64,000 nt of DNA from Phytohabitans houttuyneae. Lineage in GTDB: Bacteria > Actinomycetota > Actinomycetes > Mycobacteriales > Micromonosporaceae. The translations under genes were made by a program, and so were the position numbers. The stretch is taken from assembly GCF_011764425.1 (NCBI RefSeq), contig NZ_BLPF01000002.1, forward strand, positions 868,997 to 932,996, read 5' to 3'. Positions 30,771 through 39,544 of this stretch are shown in pieces; positions within the stretch are counted from its first letter, which is position 1, and the number at the start of each line of letters is the position of its first letter. The notes under the pieces are model-generated. The model saw only the letters and a list, made by a program, of their open reading frames with translations. It had not been told where the DNA came from and searched no databases.

Positions 30771-31616
30771 ATGCCGCTCACCGTGATGACGTACAACATC
30801 AAGACCGGCGGGCGCGGCCGGCTGGACGCCATCGCCCGGGTCGCCGCCGCGCAGCGCCCGGACATCCTGGCGCTGCAGGAGCTTCGGGCCTTCCACCGCG
30901 ACGACGGCCGGCTGATGCGCACGCTGGCCGACGCTGTCGGGATGCATCCGTTCCTCGCCCGCTCGTGGTTTGCGCAGCCCGTGGCCGTGCTGGTCCGCGA
31001 TCCCGCGTGGGTCGTGTCGGCGGCGCCGATCCGGCGACCGTTCCACCACGCCGCCGAGCGGGTGGTCGTGGCGACGGACCAGGGCGATTTGACGGTGGTC
31101 GGAGCGCACCTGTGCCCGTACTCCGGATGGCGCCGGCGGTGGGAAGCCCGCTGGCTCGCCGCCCGCACGGACCCGGCGCGGCTGGCGTTGGTCATGGGTG
31201 ACCTGAACACGCTCGACCCGTGGACCGACCACACGGAGCGGCTGCGGCGCCTGCCGGAGAGGTTCCGGTCCCGGCACCTCATGCCGCGCACGGACGGCGA
31301 GGTGGACACCAGGGCGATCCGCGTCCTGGCCGCGGCGGGCTTCGTCGACCTGTTCCGGTCCGCGGGCCACGGCGACCGGACGGGCGACGGCGAGAAGGAC
31401 TACACCGCACCGACCGCGCACGGCGGAGGTCAGGAGTTTCACGCCATGCGGCTGGACTACATCCTCGGCACGCCACCGGTGGCGGCGCTGGCTAGGAGCT
31501 GCCGGGTCGTCAGCGGTGGGGAAACCGAGTCCGCCTCCGACCACTATCCGGTCGTCGCGGTGCTCGACCTCGAAGCCCGCCCGGCGGCATTGCGCACGCC
31601 GCGAGGGCGGGGCTAG
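30771..31616 (+). CDS. Endonuclease/exonuclease/phosphatase-family hydrolase
   Basis: 281 residues. EEP motifs are MTYNIKTGG, LALQELRAF, VVGAHLCPY, VMGDLNTLDPW and SASDHYPVVAVL. The family includes nucleases, sphingomyelinases and inositol phosphatases. A start at GTG 30762 overlapping the PAP2 stop is also possible. Context with lipid kinase and phosphatase favours a phospholipid or inositol phosphate substrate. Its TAG stop shares the palindrome CTAG with the stop of the convergent PBP gene. Confidence 0.83.
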   Translation: MPLTVMTYNIKTGGRGRLDAIARVAAAQRPDILALQELRAFHRDDGRLMRTLADAVGMHPFLARSWFAQPVAVLVRDPAWVVSAAPIRRPFHHAAERVVVATDQGDLTVVGAHLCPYSGWRRRWEARWLAARTDPARLALVMGDLNTLDPWTDHTERLRRLPERFRSRHLMPRTDGEVDTRAIRVLAAAGFVDLFRSAGHGDRTGDGEKDYTAPTAHGGGQEFHAMRLDYILGTPPVAALARSCRVVSGGETESASDHYPVVAVLDLEARPAALRTPRGRG

Positions 31617-33943
31617 CGCGCCGGCGAGCGGCTGGGTGTGGGCGTGCGACTCGGCGTCGGGTTTCTGGTCGGCGTCGCGCTGGCACACGGCGGCTCGTCG
31701 CACGTGGGTCGCGGCGTGCTGGGCGCCGGGCGCTGCGCGGTCGACGTCGGCGCCTGCGGCGGGGGAGTGGAGCGCGGTGTGGACGGCGTGCTGGGCGGCT
31801 GTGTCTGGCCCGGAAACTTCGGCTCCTCGAACCGGTACTCGTCCGGGTCGAGCTTCAACGCGGCCGTGGCGTCCCGCATGAACTGGCGCCATATCGGCGC
31901 GGGACCGTTGGCACCGAAGACGTCGTAGTCGCCGGTCCTCGTCCTGAGCGGCTTGCCGTCGGTGGTGCCGAGCCACACCGCGGCGGCGAGCGCGCCGGTG
32001 TACCCGACCATCCAGGTGTGCGAGTTCTGCGTGGTGCTGCGGCCGGCCTGCCAGGTGCCGGTCTTGCCGGCCGAGTCCCAGTCGTTGTCGAGCCCGGCCG
32101 CCTTCACCTGGCTCAGCGTCCAGTTGAGCTGGTTGATCGCCTCGCGGTCGAGCCCGAGACCGGTCTGCTCCACCTTCTCCTCGAACAGGCGATCGTCGCC
32201 CTTTTCCACCGACCGGACGAAGTGCGCGCCGGCGCGCTTTCCGCCGGCCGCGAAGCTCGCCATCCCGTTGGCGTGGTCCAGGACGGTGACGCCGTACTGC
32301 CCGATGCCGACCTCGGTGGAGAAGTGCCCGGCCACCTGCTGTCCACTATGGCCACGCAGCTCGATCCGCTGGGGCCGCGGGTCGCCCTTCTTGTTCGCCC
32401 ACATCGAGTCGATTCCGGCGCGGGTGGCCATGTCGATGACCTTGTCGACGCCGAGGCGCTCGGTGAGCTCGAAGTAGGTGACGTTGAGCGAGGCGACGGT
32501 GGCCTCCCACAGCGCGCAGTCGGGCTGGCACGCCGCCTGCTCGGCGTTGCGGATCGGGCCCGAGGGGCTGCCTTTCGTCCGTCCGGAGGCGGGAAACTCC
32601 TTGGTGTCCGGCGAGTCGAAGTGCTGCTTCACCGAGATCTTCTCGCCCACCGCCGCCGCCAGGTCGTACACCTTGAACGACGATCCCGGCGGATGCTGGC
32701 CGAACCCGCGGGCCTTGCCGTTCTCGTCGTAGTACCAACCGGCGTAGTCGGCGCCGGTGCCGTCGTTGCCGCCGTAGTAGCCCAGCACCCGGCCCGTGCC
32801 CGGCTCGACCGCGACGAGGGCGGCCTGCCAGTTCTTCGGCTGGCCGCGCACCTCCTCCGGAGCGGTGTCGCGGCGGATGTCGGCGACGGCTTCGGCGGCG
32901 TCCTGGACCCGCTTGTCGATGGTGGTGACGATCTTGAAGCCGCCGTTGCGCACGTAGTCGGCGGGCTTGTCCTTGAACGGCTCGACCTGCCGCAGCTCGC
33001 TGAGCACGTGGTTGACGACCAGACCGGTGGGCCGCTCGAGGCCGGACTGGCCGGCCTTGCGGTCGATGGGCTTCACATTGTCCGGGTACTCCAGGTTGGC
33101 CGCCTCGTCCGCCGACAGGTATTCCAGCTTCACCATGCCGTCGCGGATGTACCCCCACCGGTCGATCGAGTTCTGCCGGGCCAGCGGGCTGCGCTCGGGG
33201 TCGTAGCCGGGCAGGCCTTCGGGGTTGTCCGGGTTTGCCTCCGGCTGCTTGACCATGGCGCACAGCACCATCGCCTCGGAAACGGTCAGCTGCCGGGCCG
33301 CCGGCGCGTCACGGCGTACCGTCTTGCCGAAGTAGGTCTGTGCGGCCGCCTCGATCCCGTACGCCCCGCGCCCGAACGGGACAGTGTTCAGGTAGAAGCC
33401 GAGGATCTCCTCTTTGCTGTACTTGTTGTCCAGCTTCCAGGCGATGGCGGCCTCGCGAGCCTTGCGCGAGTACGTGACGCCCTTGAGGTCGGCGGCCAGC
33501 CGTGCGTACTGCTGAGTGATGGTCGAGGCGCCCTGGCGCTGGCCTCCGGTGACGTTGGCCCAGGCGGCGCGGAGCACGCCGGTGAAGTCGATGCCCTCGT
33601 TGGTCCAGAACGTGCGGTCCTCGGCCGCGACGATGGCCTTTTTGGCGGAGTCGTTCATCTCGTCGAAAGGCACGATGGTGCGGTTTTCGGCGCCGAGCTT
33701 CGCGATGGGCGTGCGGCCGTCGGCGTAGTAGACCGTGGTCGACTCCGGCAGTTCCAGTTCGGACGGTGTCGGCACGCTGTCGACGTAATAGACGGTCGTC
33801 ACCAGGCCCCCGCCGAGGAGCACGGCGAGCACGGCGAGGACGATGAGGATGCGCTTGCGCCGCCGCGCCCGCTTCGTCGTCTGTGGCGCGGCGGCCGGTT
33901 CGGGTGCGCCGGCAGCGGTGTCGTCCTTGTCGGTCGGGGGCAC
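31613..33943 (-). CDS. Class A penicillin-binding protein (transglycosylase/transpeptidase)
   Basis: 776 residues. A basic cytoplasmic tail and one membrane anchor (ILIVLAVLAVLLGGGLVTTVYY) precede a GT51 transglycosylase with AAEDRTFWTNEG, GASTITQQYAR and LNTVPFGRGAYGIEAAA. The transpeptidase has SSFK (PPGSSFKVY), SLN (VASLNVTY) and KTG (SAGKTGTW). The C-terminal 80 residues are a Pro/Thr/Ser tail outside the membrane. It polymerises and cross-links peptidoglycan. GTG 33943 is used; GTG 33961 or 33967 are alternatives. Confidence 0.92.
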   Translation of the reverse strand: MPPTDKDDTAAGAPEPAAAPQTTKRARRRKRILIVLAVLAVLLGGGLVTTVYYVDSVPTPSELELPESTTVYYADGRTPIAKLGAENRTIVPFDEMNDSAKKAIVAAEDRTFWTNEGIDFTGVLRAAWANVTGGQRQGASTITQQYARLAADLKGVTYSRKAREAAIAWKLDNKYSKEEILGFYLNTVPFGRGAYGIEAAAQTYFGKTVRRDAPAARQLTVSEAMVLCAMVKQPEANPDNPEGLPGYDPERSPLARQNSIDRWGYIRDGMVKLEYLSADEAANLEYPDNVKPIDRKAGQSGLERPTGLVVNHVLSELRQVEPFKDKPADYVRNGGFKIVTTIDKRVQDAAEAVADIRRDTAPEEVRGQPKNWQAALVAVEPGTGRVLGYYGGNDGTGADYAGWYYDENGKARGFGQHPPGSSFKVYDLAAAVGEKISVKQHFDSPDTKEFPASGRTKGSPSGPIRNAEQAACQPDCALWEATVASLNVTYFELTERLGVDKVIDMATRAGIDSMWANKKGDPRPQRIELRGHSGQQVAGHFSTEVGIGQYGVTVLDHANGMASFAAGGKRAGAHFVRSVEKGDDRLFEEKVEQTGLGLDREAINQLNWTLSQVKAAGLDNDWDSAGKTGTWQAGRSTTQNSHTWMVGYTGALAAAVWLGTTDGKPLRTRTGDYDVFGANGPAPIWRQFMRDATAALKLDPDEYRFEEPKFPGQTQPPSTPSTPRSTPPPQAPTSTAQRPAPSTPRPTCDEPPCASATPTRNPTPSRTPTPSRSPAR

Positions 33944-34047
33944 CCGTGACCAGTACCCCACCGCCACCGCGCCGAACCTCGGCCGGGGGCCCGCCCATGC
34001 CTGAGGCCCGCCGGTAGGCGGGCCACGGCAGTCGCGGAGCGGGCCGG

Positions 34048-34608
34048 TCAGAACTGGGCGTGCGTCATCGTGTACCAGGTCGGGACGAACGTGGTCAGCA
34101 CCACCACCGCGAGCACCGCGAGCGAGATGAGCGTCCGGCGGGTGGTGAGCGGCGCCGGCGCGATGGGCCGGTGGTGCGAGCGTCCGACCGCGATGAACGC
34201 GGCGACCGCTCCCAGCACGACGGTCGCCGGCACCAGCGAGAACTCGCCGCGCACGAGGTGGAAGCCGGCGGCCAGGACCATCGTCAGCGCCAGCGCGGCG
34301 GCGGCCAGCGGCACGAGTTTCGGCCGGACCCGGGTGATGGCCGGCAGGATCAGGCCGATGCCGCCGAGCACCTCGCAGACGCCGATGAGGACGATGAGCG
34401 GCTGCGGCACCGCGGCGTACCAGGCCACCGCGCGGGGCGCTTCCGCGTACAGGGTGGCGTCGTAGAGCAGGACCTTGCCGAAGCCGCTGCCGGCGAAGAA
34501 GAAGCCCCACATGATCTGGAGCGCCCACAGGACGCCGTTGAAGGTCAACCGCAGCTCGCGGCGCTGGCTCGTGACACCGACCTGGTATGCGCTGACGTGC
34601 GAGTTCAT
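34048..34608 (-). CDS. DoxX-family membrane protein
   Basis: 186 residues with four or five membrane segments and the DoxX-type FAGSGFGKVLLYD and GVCEVLGGIGLILPAI segments. The ATG follows AGGGAGACAAGCC, a good ribosome site. Family roles are linked to redox or quinone pools but are poorly defined. A 17-base palindrome lies 63 bases upstream. Confidence 0.8.
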   Translation of the reverse strand: MNSHVSAYQVGVTSQRRELRLTFNGVLWALQIMWGFFFAGSGFGKVLLYDATLYAEAPRAVAWYAAVPQPLIVLIGVCEVLGGIGLILPAITRVRPKLVPLAAAALALTMVLAAGFHLVRGEFSLVPATVVLGAVAAFIAVGRSHHRPIAPAPLTTRRTLISLAVLAVVVLTTFVPTWYTMTHAQF

Positions 34609-34670
34609 GGCTTGTCTCCCTTACGAGTGGCTGAGGACATCAGCGTCTCGTCCGGGAGTACGGAGCCGCA

Positions 34671-34687
34671 TCCGTGGTCACCACGGA
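34671..34687. promoter_or_regulatory. 17-base perfect palindrome upstream of doxX-like gene
   Basis: Arms TCCGTGGT and ACCACGGA flank a central C. It lies between the DoxX start and the 3' end of the M23-like gene. With no loop it is better suited as a protein-binding site than as a terminator. Confidence 0.4.
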
Positions 34688-34703
34688 ACCGGCCACCGAA
34701 TCG

Positions 34704-35228
34704 CTACCAGGTCGGCGGCGAGCCGTCCTGCATGAACGTCACCGACGTGGTCGTGTCGGAAGCCGGCGAGTTGAGGAAGAGCTGGTAGATGTCCACGCCC
34801 TGGTACTGCCCACCGGGCGCGCCGCCGATAATCTCCACCAGGGCCAAATGGAGGTGCGAGTCGATTCCGCCGAACTCGGTGACCTCGCCCAACAGGTCAC
34901 CGCGGGACACCTGTGACCCAACGGCGAGCTGGGGCACATTCGTGAGGTGCGTGTAGAAGCCGCCCATCATGTCGTTGGGTGAACGCATGAACAGCTGAGC
35001 GCCGTACACCTTTCCGTTGTCGGCACCGGGGTCATGCGGGCTGAACTTCGTAATGTGCGCGTCAAAAGCGGCGTGCACCGGCGTGCCCGGAGGCGCGGCC
35101 AGATCCATTCCATACTGGATATACCAGTTCGGCGGCTGGTGGCCTCCCGTGTTGGGGCCGCCCAGGCCTCCCGTGAATTGTCCCGACGGGAACGGGCCGG
35201 AGATGTCCATGCTGAATGACGACATCAT
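34704..35228 (-). CDS. M23 (LytM-like) peptidase-fold protein with altered zinc site
   Basis: 174 residues, no signal peptide. The LytM core is present: QYGMDLAAPPGTPVHAAFDA, GFYTHLTNV, LAVGSQVSRGDLLGEV and the HLH motif in SHLHLALVE. In active M23 enzymes the first segment reads HxGxD; here the first zinc ligand is Gln (QYGMD). The protein may bind peptidoglycan without cutting it, or use another ligand. It is divergent from a lysozyme-like peptidoglycan-binding protein. Confidence 0.75.
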   Translation of the reverse strand: MMSSFSMDISGPFPSGQFTGGLGGPNTGGHQPPNWYIQYGMDLAAPPGTPVHAAFDAHITKFSPHDPGADNGKVYGAQLFMRSPNDMMGGFYTHLTNVPQLAVGSQVSRGDLLGEVTEFGGIDSHLHLALVEIIGGAPGGQYQGVDIYQLFLNSPASDTTTSVTFMQDGSPPTW

Positions 35229-35360
35229 GGCTCCTTAGATGTGCGATCCTGCTATATCGCGACCTCCGTCGAGTGCGATTGTATTTTCGTTCGCGAGCCG
35301 GTACACGCTAATTGCGGGAATGGTGCGGAACGCGGCTCGACGAGAAGTACGCTGCCCGAT

Positions 35361-36230
35361 ATGCATGACATGGTTCGCGACAACTGGCTCAGGTTCAACC
35401 TTCCGCTCGAGGGCCAGGTCCATTTCATGTACCTGGATGTCAAGGGGTGGGTCAGCACCGGCGTCGGCAACAAGATCGACCAGACGGCCGCGGAGATGTC
35501 CGCCCCGTCGGACGCCGAGCGGTCCGCCTCCCTCAACCTGGCCAACCAGCTCCAGTGGACGGACAAGAACTCTGGAGCGGTGGCCTCACCCGACCAGGTC
35601 GCGGCCGACTGGGACGCGGTCAAGGGCCGGCTCGACCTCGCCGCCAAGGGTCACCTCGCGTTCGAGGAGATGACCCAGCTGCGCATCAGCAACGAAGAGG
35701 TCTTCCGGGTGGTCAGCGGCAAGCTCGCGGAGATGGAGACGGTGCTCAAGGGACGGCCCGAGTTCACCGCCTTCGACACCTGGCCGGCCAGCGCGCAGCT
35801 CGCGACGATGTCGATGTGCTGGGGCATGGGCCCGATGTTCCGGTTCCCGACCTTCCAGGGCCATGTGGCCGCGGCCAACTGGACCGGAGCGGCCGACGAG
35901 TGCCGCTTCAACCCGGACGAGGGCACCATCCGCATCCGCAACAAGCTCGACCGGGCGCACTTCCTCGCCGCCGCTGCCGTCGCGGCGCAGGGCCTGCCCG
36001 TCGGGCAGCTGTCGGTCTCGCCTGTGGACGTGCTCGGCGTCCAGCACGCGCTGTGGATGCTCGGCTTCGACCCCGGTCCCCAGGATGGCGGCGACGGCGG
36101 CCGCACGCAGGCCGGCGTCAAGGCGTTCCAGGCCACCCGCGGTGTCGAGGAGAACGGCAGGTGGGACGACCCGGCCACCCGGACCGAGCTTTCGACCGCG
36201 CTCGGCGAGGCCGGCTGGCTCGTGGTCTGA
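35361..36230 (+). CDS. Lysozyme-like protein with C-terminal peptidoglycan-binding domain
   Basis: 289 residues, no signal peptide. The N-terminal half (FMYLDVKGWVSTGVGNKID, then SMCWGMGP) resembles the active-site lobe of T4-type phage lysozymes, but a catalytic Glu cannot be assigned with confidence. The C-terminal 70 residues are a PG_binding_1 domain (DVLGVQHALWMLGFDPGPQDG to GVKAFQATRGVEENG). Without a Sec signal, release would need lysis or a contractile injection or other system. Confidence 0.7.
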   Translation: MHDMVRDNWLRFNLPLEGQVHFMYLDVKGWVSTGVGNKIDQTAAEMSAPSDAERSASLNLANQLQWTDKNSGAVASPDQVAADWDAVKGRLDLAAKGHLAFEEMTQLRISNEEVFRVVSGKLAEMETVLKGRPEFTAFDTWPASAQLATMSMCWGMGPMFRFPTFQGHVAAANWTGAADECRFNPDEGTIRIRNKLDRAHFLAAAAVAAQGLPVGQLSVSPVDVLGVQHALWMLGFDPGPQDGGDGGRTQAGVKAFQATRGVEENGRWDDPATRTELSTALGEAGWLVV

Positions 36231-36235
36231 GGCCG

Positions 36236-37129
36236 TCAGGAGTAGGTGTCGCCGAACTCGCGTACCCCGTCCAGGTCGAGGGTGATCCGGCTGTTTTCGG
36301 TCCACGCGCCGGTGGCGGCCTGCCAGCTGCGGTCGTCGCGCTCGTTGATGGCGCTCCAGCTCTGCCGGTGGAAGCGCAGGTAGATCGGTCCGGAGGAGGC
36401 GCCCGGGGCGAGCACCGCGCCGGTGACGGTCAGCTCCACCCAACCGGGAACCGGTGTACCCGGGATGGGGTAGACGGTCGGTGTCGGCGTCGGTGTCGGC
36501 CCGCCGGGCGGGGGCGCGGGCGGCGGAAAGTACTGGAGGGTGCGCCGGACCCGGTCGCAGCCGAGCGCCGCCCAGTCGCAGTTCAGCACGAGGTCGGTGT
36601 TGCCGCCTTCGAACGTCAGGTGGTAGCGCACCCGGACACCCGTGAGGTCGAGCGGTTCGCTGCCGGTGTTGACGATCTGCAGGGCGTGCTGGATCTGGTT
36701 GTTGGTGGGGGACCAGTCCAGGTTCAGGTACCTGACCTTCGCCCGCCCGTACGCGGTGCGGAGGCCGATCTCGGGTGAGGTGTCGGAGTAGGCGTTGATC
36801 GCGTACGCGCTGATCGCGATCCGGTACTCGGTGCCCGGCGCCAGGTCGGTCACGGTGAGGGTGGTGGCGGTCGTGGTGCCGAGGCCGCGGTAGACGTTCG
36901 TCCCGATCACCGCCCGTACCTCGTAGGTGATCGGGTCTTCGCCGGCCGGCTCGCTCGCCCAGGTCGCGGGCGTCCAGGCGAGGGTGAGGGCGTGCGGCTC
37001 GTTGGCCAGCACGACGGGGACGCCGGGGGTGGTCAGCCTGGGCTGGTCGTCGGCCGCTGCGACGCCGGCGGCGAGCAGGCTCAGCAGCGCGGCGGCCAGG
37101 GTGACGGCGGTGACGCGACGGGCACGCAT
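36236..37129 (-). CDS. Secreted fibronectin III - CBM3 protein
   Basis: 297 residues. ATG 37129 starts a signal peptide (to AAGVAAADD). An Fn3 domain (about 30-125; ALTLAWTPATW, APGTEYRIAISAYAINAYSD) is followed by a CBM3-like cellulose-binding module (VRYLNLDWSPTNNQIQHALQI, GVRVRYHLTFEG) interrupted by a PTPTPTP linker-like loop. No catalytic domain is present. It probably attaches to cellulose or chitin as an accessory protein. It is convergent with the lysozyme-like gene, 5 bases apart. Confidence 0.75.
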   Translation of the reverse strand: MRARRVTAVTLAAALLSLLAAGVAAADDQPRLTTPGVPVVLANEPHALTLAWTPATWASEPAGEDPITYEVRAVIGTNVYRGLGTTTATTLTVTDLAPGTEYRIAISAYAINAYSDTSPEIGLRTAYGRAKVRYLNLDWSPTNNQIQHALQIVNTGSEPLDLTGVRVRYHLTFEGGNTDLVLNCDWAALGCDRVRRTLQYFPPPAPPPGGPTPTPTPTVYPIPGTPVPGWVELTVTGAVLAPGASSGPIYLRFHRQSWSAINERDDRSWQAATGAWTENSRITLDLDGVREFGDTYS

Positions 37130-37239
37130 GGCGAGGATGGTATTGCCCGCATGCACCTTTATCAATGTGATGCCTCACAGGGGCCGGATGGCACGTTCCC
37201 GGGAGCAGCCACCGCGCCACCCTGCCTACGGTGAAACGC

Positions 37240-37737
37240 ATGACAGACCTGGGCTTTCTCGCCGACGCGACGCACATCGCCGACGGCACGTACATCGCCG
37301 ACGCCGCGCAGATCGGCGTGTACGGACCGGACGACCTCACCGTGGAGGCGTACCACTACGCCCCGGAGATCGTGGACCGCGTCGACATCACCGGCGACGG
37401 CGACATGGAGGCGCTTGGCCTGGACACCGACCACAACGGTGCCGCCGACACCTGGGTGTACGACATGAACGACGACGGCCGCTGGGACCTGCTCAAGTCC
37501 GACACCAACGGCGATGGCCGGGTCGACTACACGGTGCGGGACCGCACCTTCGACGGCCGGGTCGACGTGGTCGAGCAGGACACCAACGGCGACGGCCGGA
37601 TCGACGTGCTGGAGTACGACATGACCGGCGACGGCATCATCGATCTGCTCAAGATGGACAGTGACCACGACGGTGTCTTCGAGTACCGGGCCGAGGTGCA
37701 CAACGCCGGCCACGTCATCCCCGACTACGGGCACTGA
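37240..37737 (+). CDS. Acidic protein of 13-residue calcium-binding-like repeats
   Basis: 165 residues. From about residue 50 onward, loops DITGDGDME, DTDHNGAAD, DMNDDGRWD, DTNGDGRVD, DRTFDGRVD, DTNGDGRID, DMTGDGIID and DSDHDGVFE follow each other with a 13-residue period. These match the DxDxDGxxD calcium loop of EF-hand/dockerin/thrombospondin-3 type, but without EF-hand helices. No signal peptide is seen. An in-frame GTG at 37231 is an alternative start. Function unknown. Confidence 0.7.
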   Translation: MTDLGFLADATHIADGTYIADAAQIGVYGPDDLTVEAYHYAPEIVDRVDITGDGDMEALGLDTDHNGAADTWVYDMNDDGRWDLLKSDTNGDGRVDYTVRDRTFDGRVDVVEQDTNGDGRIDVLEYDMTGDGIIDLLKMDSDHDGVFEYRAEVHNAGHVIPDYGH

Positions 37738-37741
37738 CCGG

Positions 37742-38905
37742 TCAGCCGGAGGGTTTCAGCCGCTCGAGGTTGCGCCGCGCGGTAGCGGTCTCGGGGTGCT
37801 GCTCGCCGTACCGCGCGACGCAACGGTCAAGGACGGCGGCCAGCTCGGTCGCGGCGTTGGCCATGTCGCCCTGCAGCAGCATCACCTGGGCGATCCCGTT
37901 GCCGGCTGCCAGGTCGTGCGGGTGCGGTCCGCCCGGCAGCCGGCCGCACAGCGCGGCGGCCCGTTCGTACGTGCGGTACGCCGTCGTCAGGTCGCGCTGT
38001 TCGCGCAGCACCATCGCGAGGTCGTTCAGGGCGGCCACGGTACCCGCGTCGGCCTCGCCATGCCGCCGCACGCGGTCCGCCACCGCCTGTGCGAACAGCG
38101 CCCGCGCGCCGGCGAGATCACCGGTGGCCAGACGGGCGACAGCCGGTTCGTCCGGGGCGGCCTGCCGCCGCGCGATGACGGTGTCCGGATGTGACGGCCC
38201 GAGGATCCGCGCGTACAGCTCGGCGCCCTGCTCGTGCAACGGCCCCACCTGGGGCGTGGGGGCGCTCCTGGCGACACCGTTCAGCGCGGCGACCGTCTCC
38301 GGGTGCGCGGCGTCCAGCAGCCGCCGGCAGCGCGTGAGGGTGTTCTGGTACCGGCGCGCGGCCGCCTCGCGATCACCCTGTGCCAGCAGCGTCGCCGCGA
38401 GGCCGTTCGCCGCGGAGAGCGTCGAGACGGCATCGTAGCCTTCCTCGGTCCGGCGGAGCTCGTACGCCCGCTGCCAGACCGCGCCGGCACGCGCGAGGTC
38501 ACCCTCCGCCAGGCGCACCGAGGCGAGCTCCTGCAGCAGGACCATCGTGTACTGCCCGGCGTCGCCTCCGACCCGACCGGACGCCGCGAGGGCCTCCTCG
38601 AGACGCTCGGCGGCGCCGGCCAGGTCCCCGCGCTCGGCCCGGTCCAGCGCGTCGACGTACAGCGCGTGGATGGCGTCGACATCGCGCCGGGAGGCCCGCG
38701 TCCCGCGCACCTCCCGCCACTTCAGCCAGACCACGCCACCGGCGAGCGCCGCCAGCACGACGAGCACCCACCAGCCCAGGCCCTCCACCAGGCCGGCGAC
38801 CAGGAACACCACGACACAACCGAGGAGCGCGATCGCCGCCGCGGCCGCGACGCCCCGGGTCAGCCGCTGCCCGAGCGAGGGCCGTGCGGTCTCCTGCACA
38901 GGCAC
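37742..38905 (-). CDS. Membrane-anchored tetratricopeptide-repeat protein
   Basis: 387 residues. Two close hydrophobic segments (AAAAAIALLGCVVVFLVAGLV and GWWVLVVLAALAGGVVWL) lie near the N-terminus. A long helical-repeat region with TPR_12-type motifs (LAEGDLARAGAVWQRAYELRR, HPETVAALNGVAR, HPETATARRNLERL) follows on the cytoplasmic side. The GTG start is given. It is probably a scaffold or signalling adaptor; no partner is evident nearby. Confidence 0.7.
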   Translation of the reverse strand: MPVQETARPSLGQRLTRGVAAAAAIALLGCVVVFLVAGLVEGLGWWVLVVLAALAGGVVWLKWREVRGTRASRRDVDAIHALYVDALDRAERGDLAGAAERLEEALAASGRVGGDAGQYTMVLLQELASVRLAEGDLARAGAVWQRAYELRRTEEGYDAVSTLSAANGLAATLLAQGDREAAARRYQNTLTRCRRLLDAAHPETVAALNGVARSAPTPQVGPLHEQGAELYARILGPSHPDTVIARRQAAPDEPAVARLATGDLAGARALFAQAVADRVRRHGEADAGTVAALNDLAMVLREQRDLTTAYRTYERAAALCGRLPGGPHPHDLAAGNGIAQVMLLQGDMANAATELAAVLDRCVARYGEQHPETATARRNLERLKPSG

Positions 38906-39544
38906 ATCATGCTGGACACCCGCAAGACCCTGTTCGCGCGGTGCGTGGTGAGCTCGGTCAGCTTGGGCGCGGGGTCAGGGCGGCTCGCACCGGGCAGAGA
39001 TGCCGGGGCCGTGCCGGTCGCGGATAGAACATCCAGCGTCGGCTGCGGCGCTTGGCGCGGCATGGCCTTCAGTCGGAACGTTCCCCACGCCTCGTTGCCG
39101 GCGGCCGGCAAACGGGTCGAACGCCGGGGGAGGATGCCCGGCACCGCTGGGCCGCGAACCGCGGCCCAGCCGTGCCACGCCGGCGGCGCCGGGCCCTGGG
39201 CGGATGCAAACGCCACCCGGGTTGGGACGCCGCCGGAACATGCGTGGGCGCCCGTCGGGGCCGACCACATCGTCGGGGCCCGCCTTCGAGCCAGCGCCTG
39301 CGCATGCCCAATCGGGCAGATGGTTCCTGCCTCTGAGCCTGGCCGCTGGACACCGGCGGCCGCAGCGGGTCCGGCCGGCAGGGTTGGCCGGCCGTCGTTG
39401 CCGTCCGCCGGCAGGAAGGCCGCGTCCAGGCCTGACCGGGTTAAACTGCCGATGGTCGGCAACGAGGACGGACGCGTGTCGACGCTGTCGCGCCCACGCT
39501 CGCCCAGTGTCCGCCGCGACGATCCAGGCGGGAGGTGAGCTGGC
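38906..39544. other. Long intergenic stretch without convincing gene
   Basis: All frames here have low-complexity composition and no recognisable domain. It holds a hairpin at 39146-39170 (11-base arms GCTGGGCCGCG around AAC, no T-run) and further GGCCGG-rich inverted repeats at 39350-39420. It may contain a decayed gene or the promoter of the PucR gene. Confidence 0.4.
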
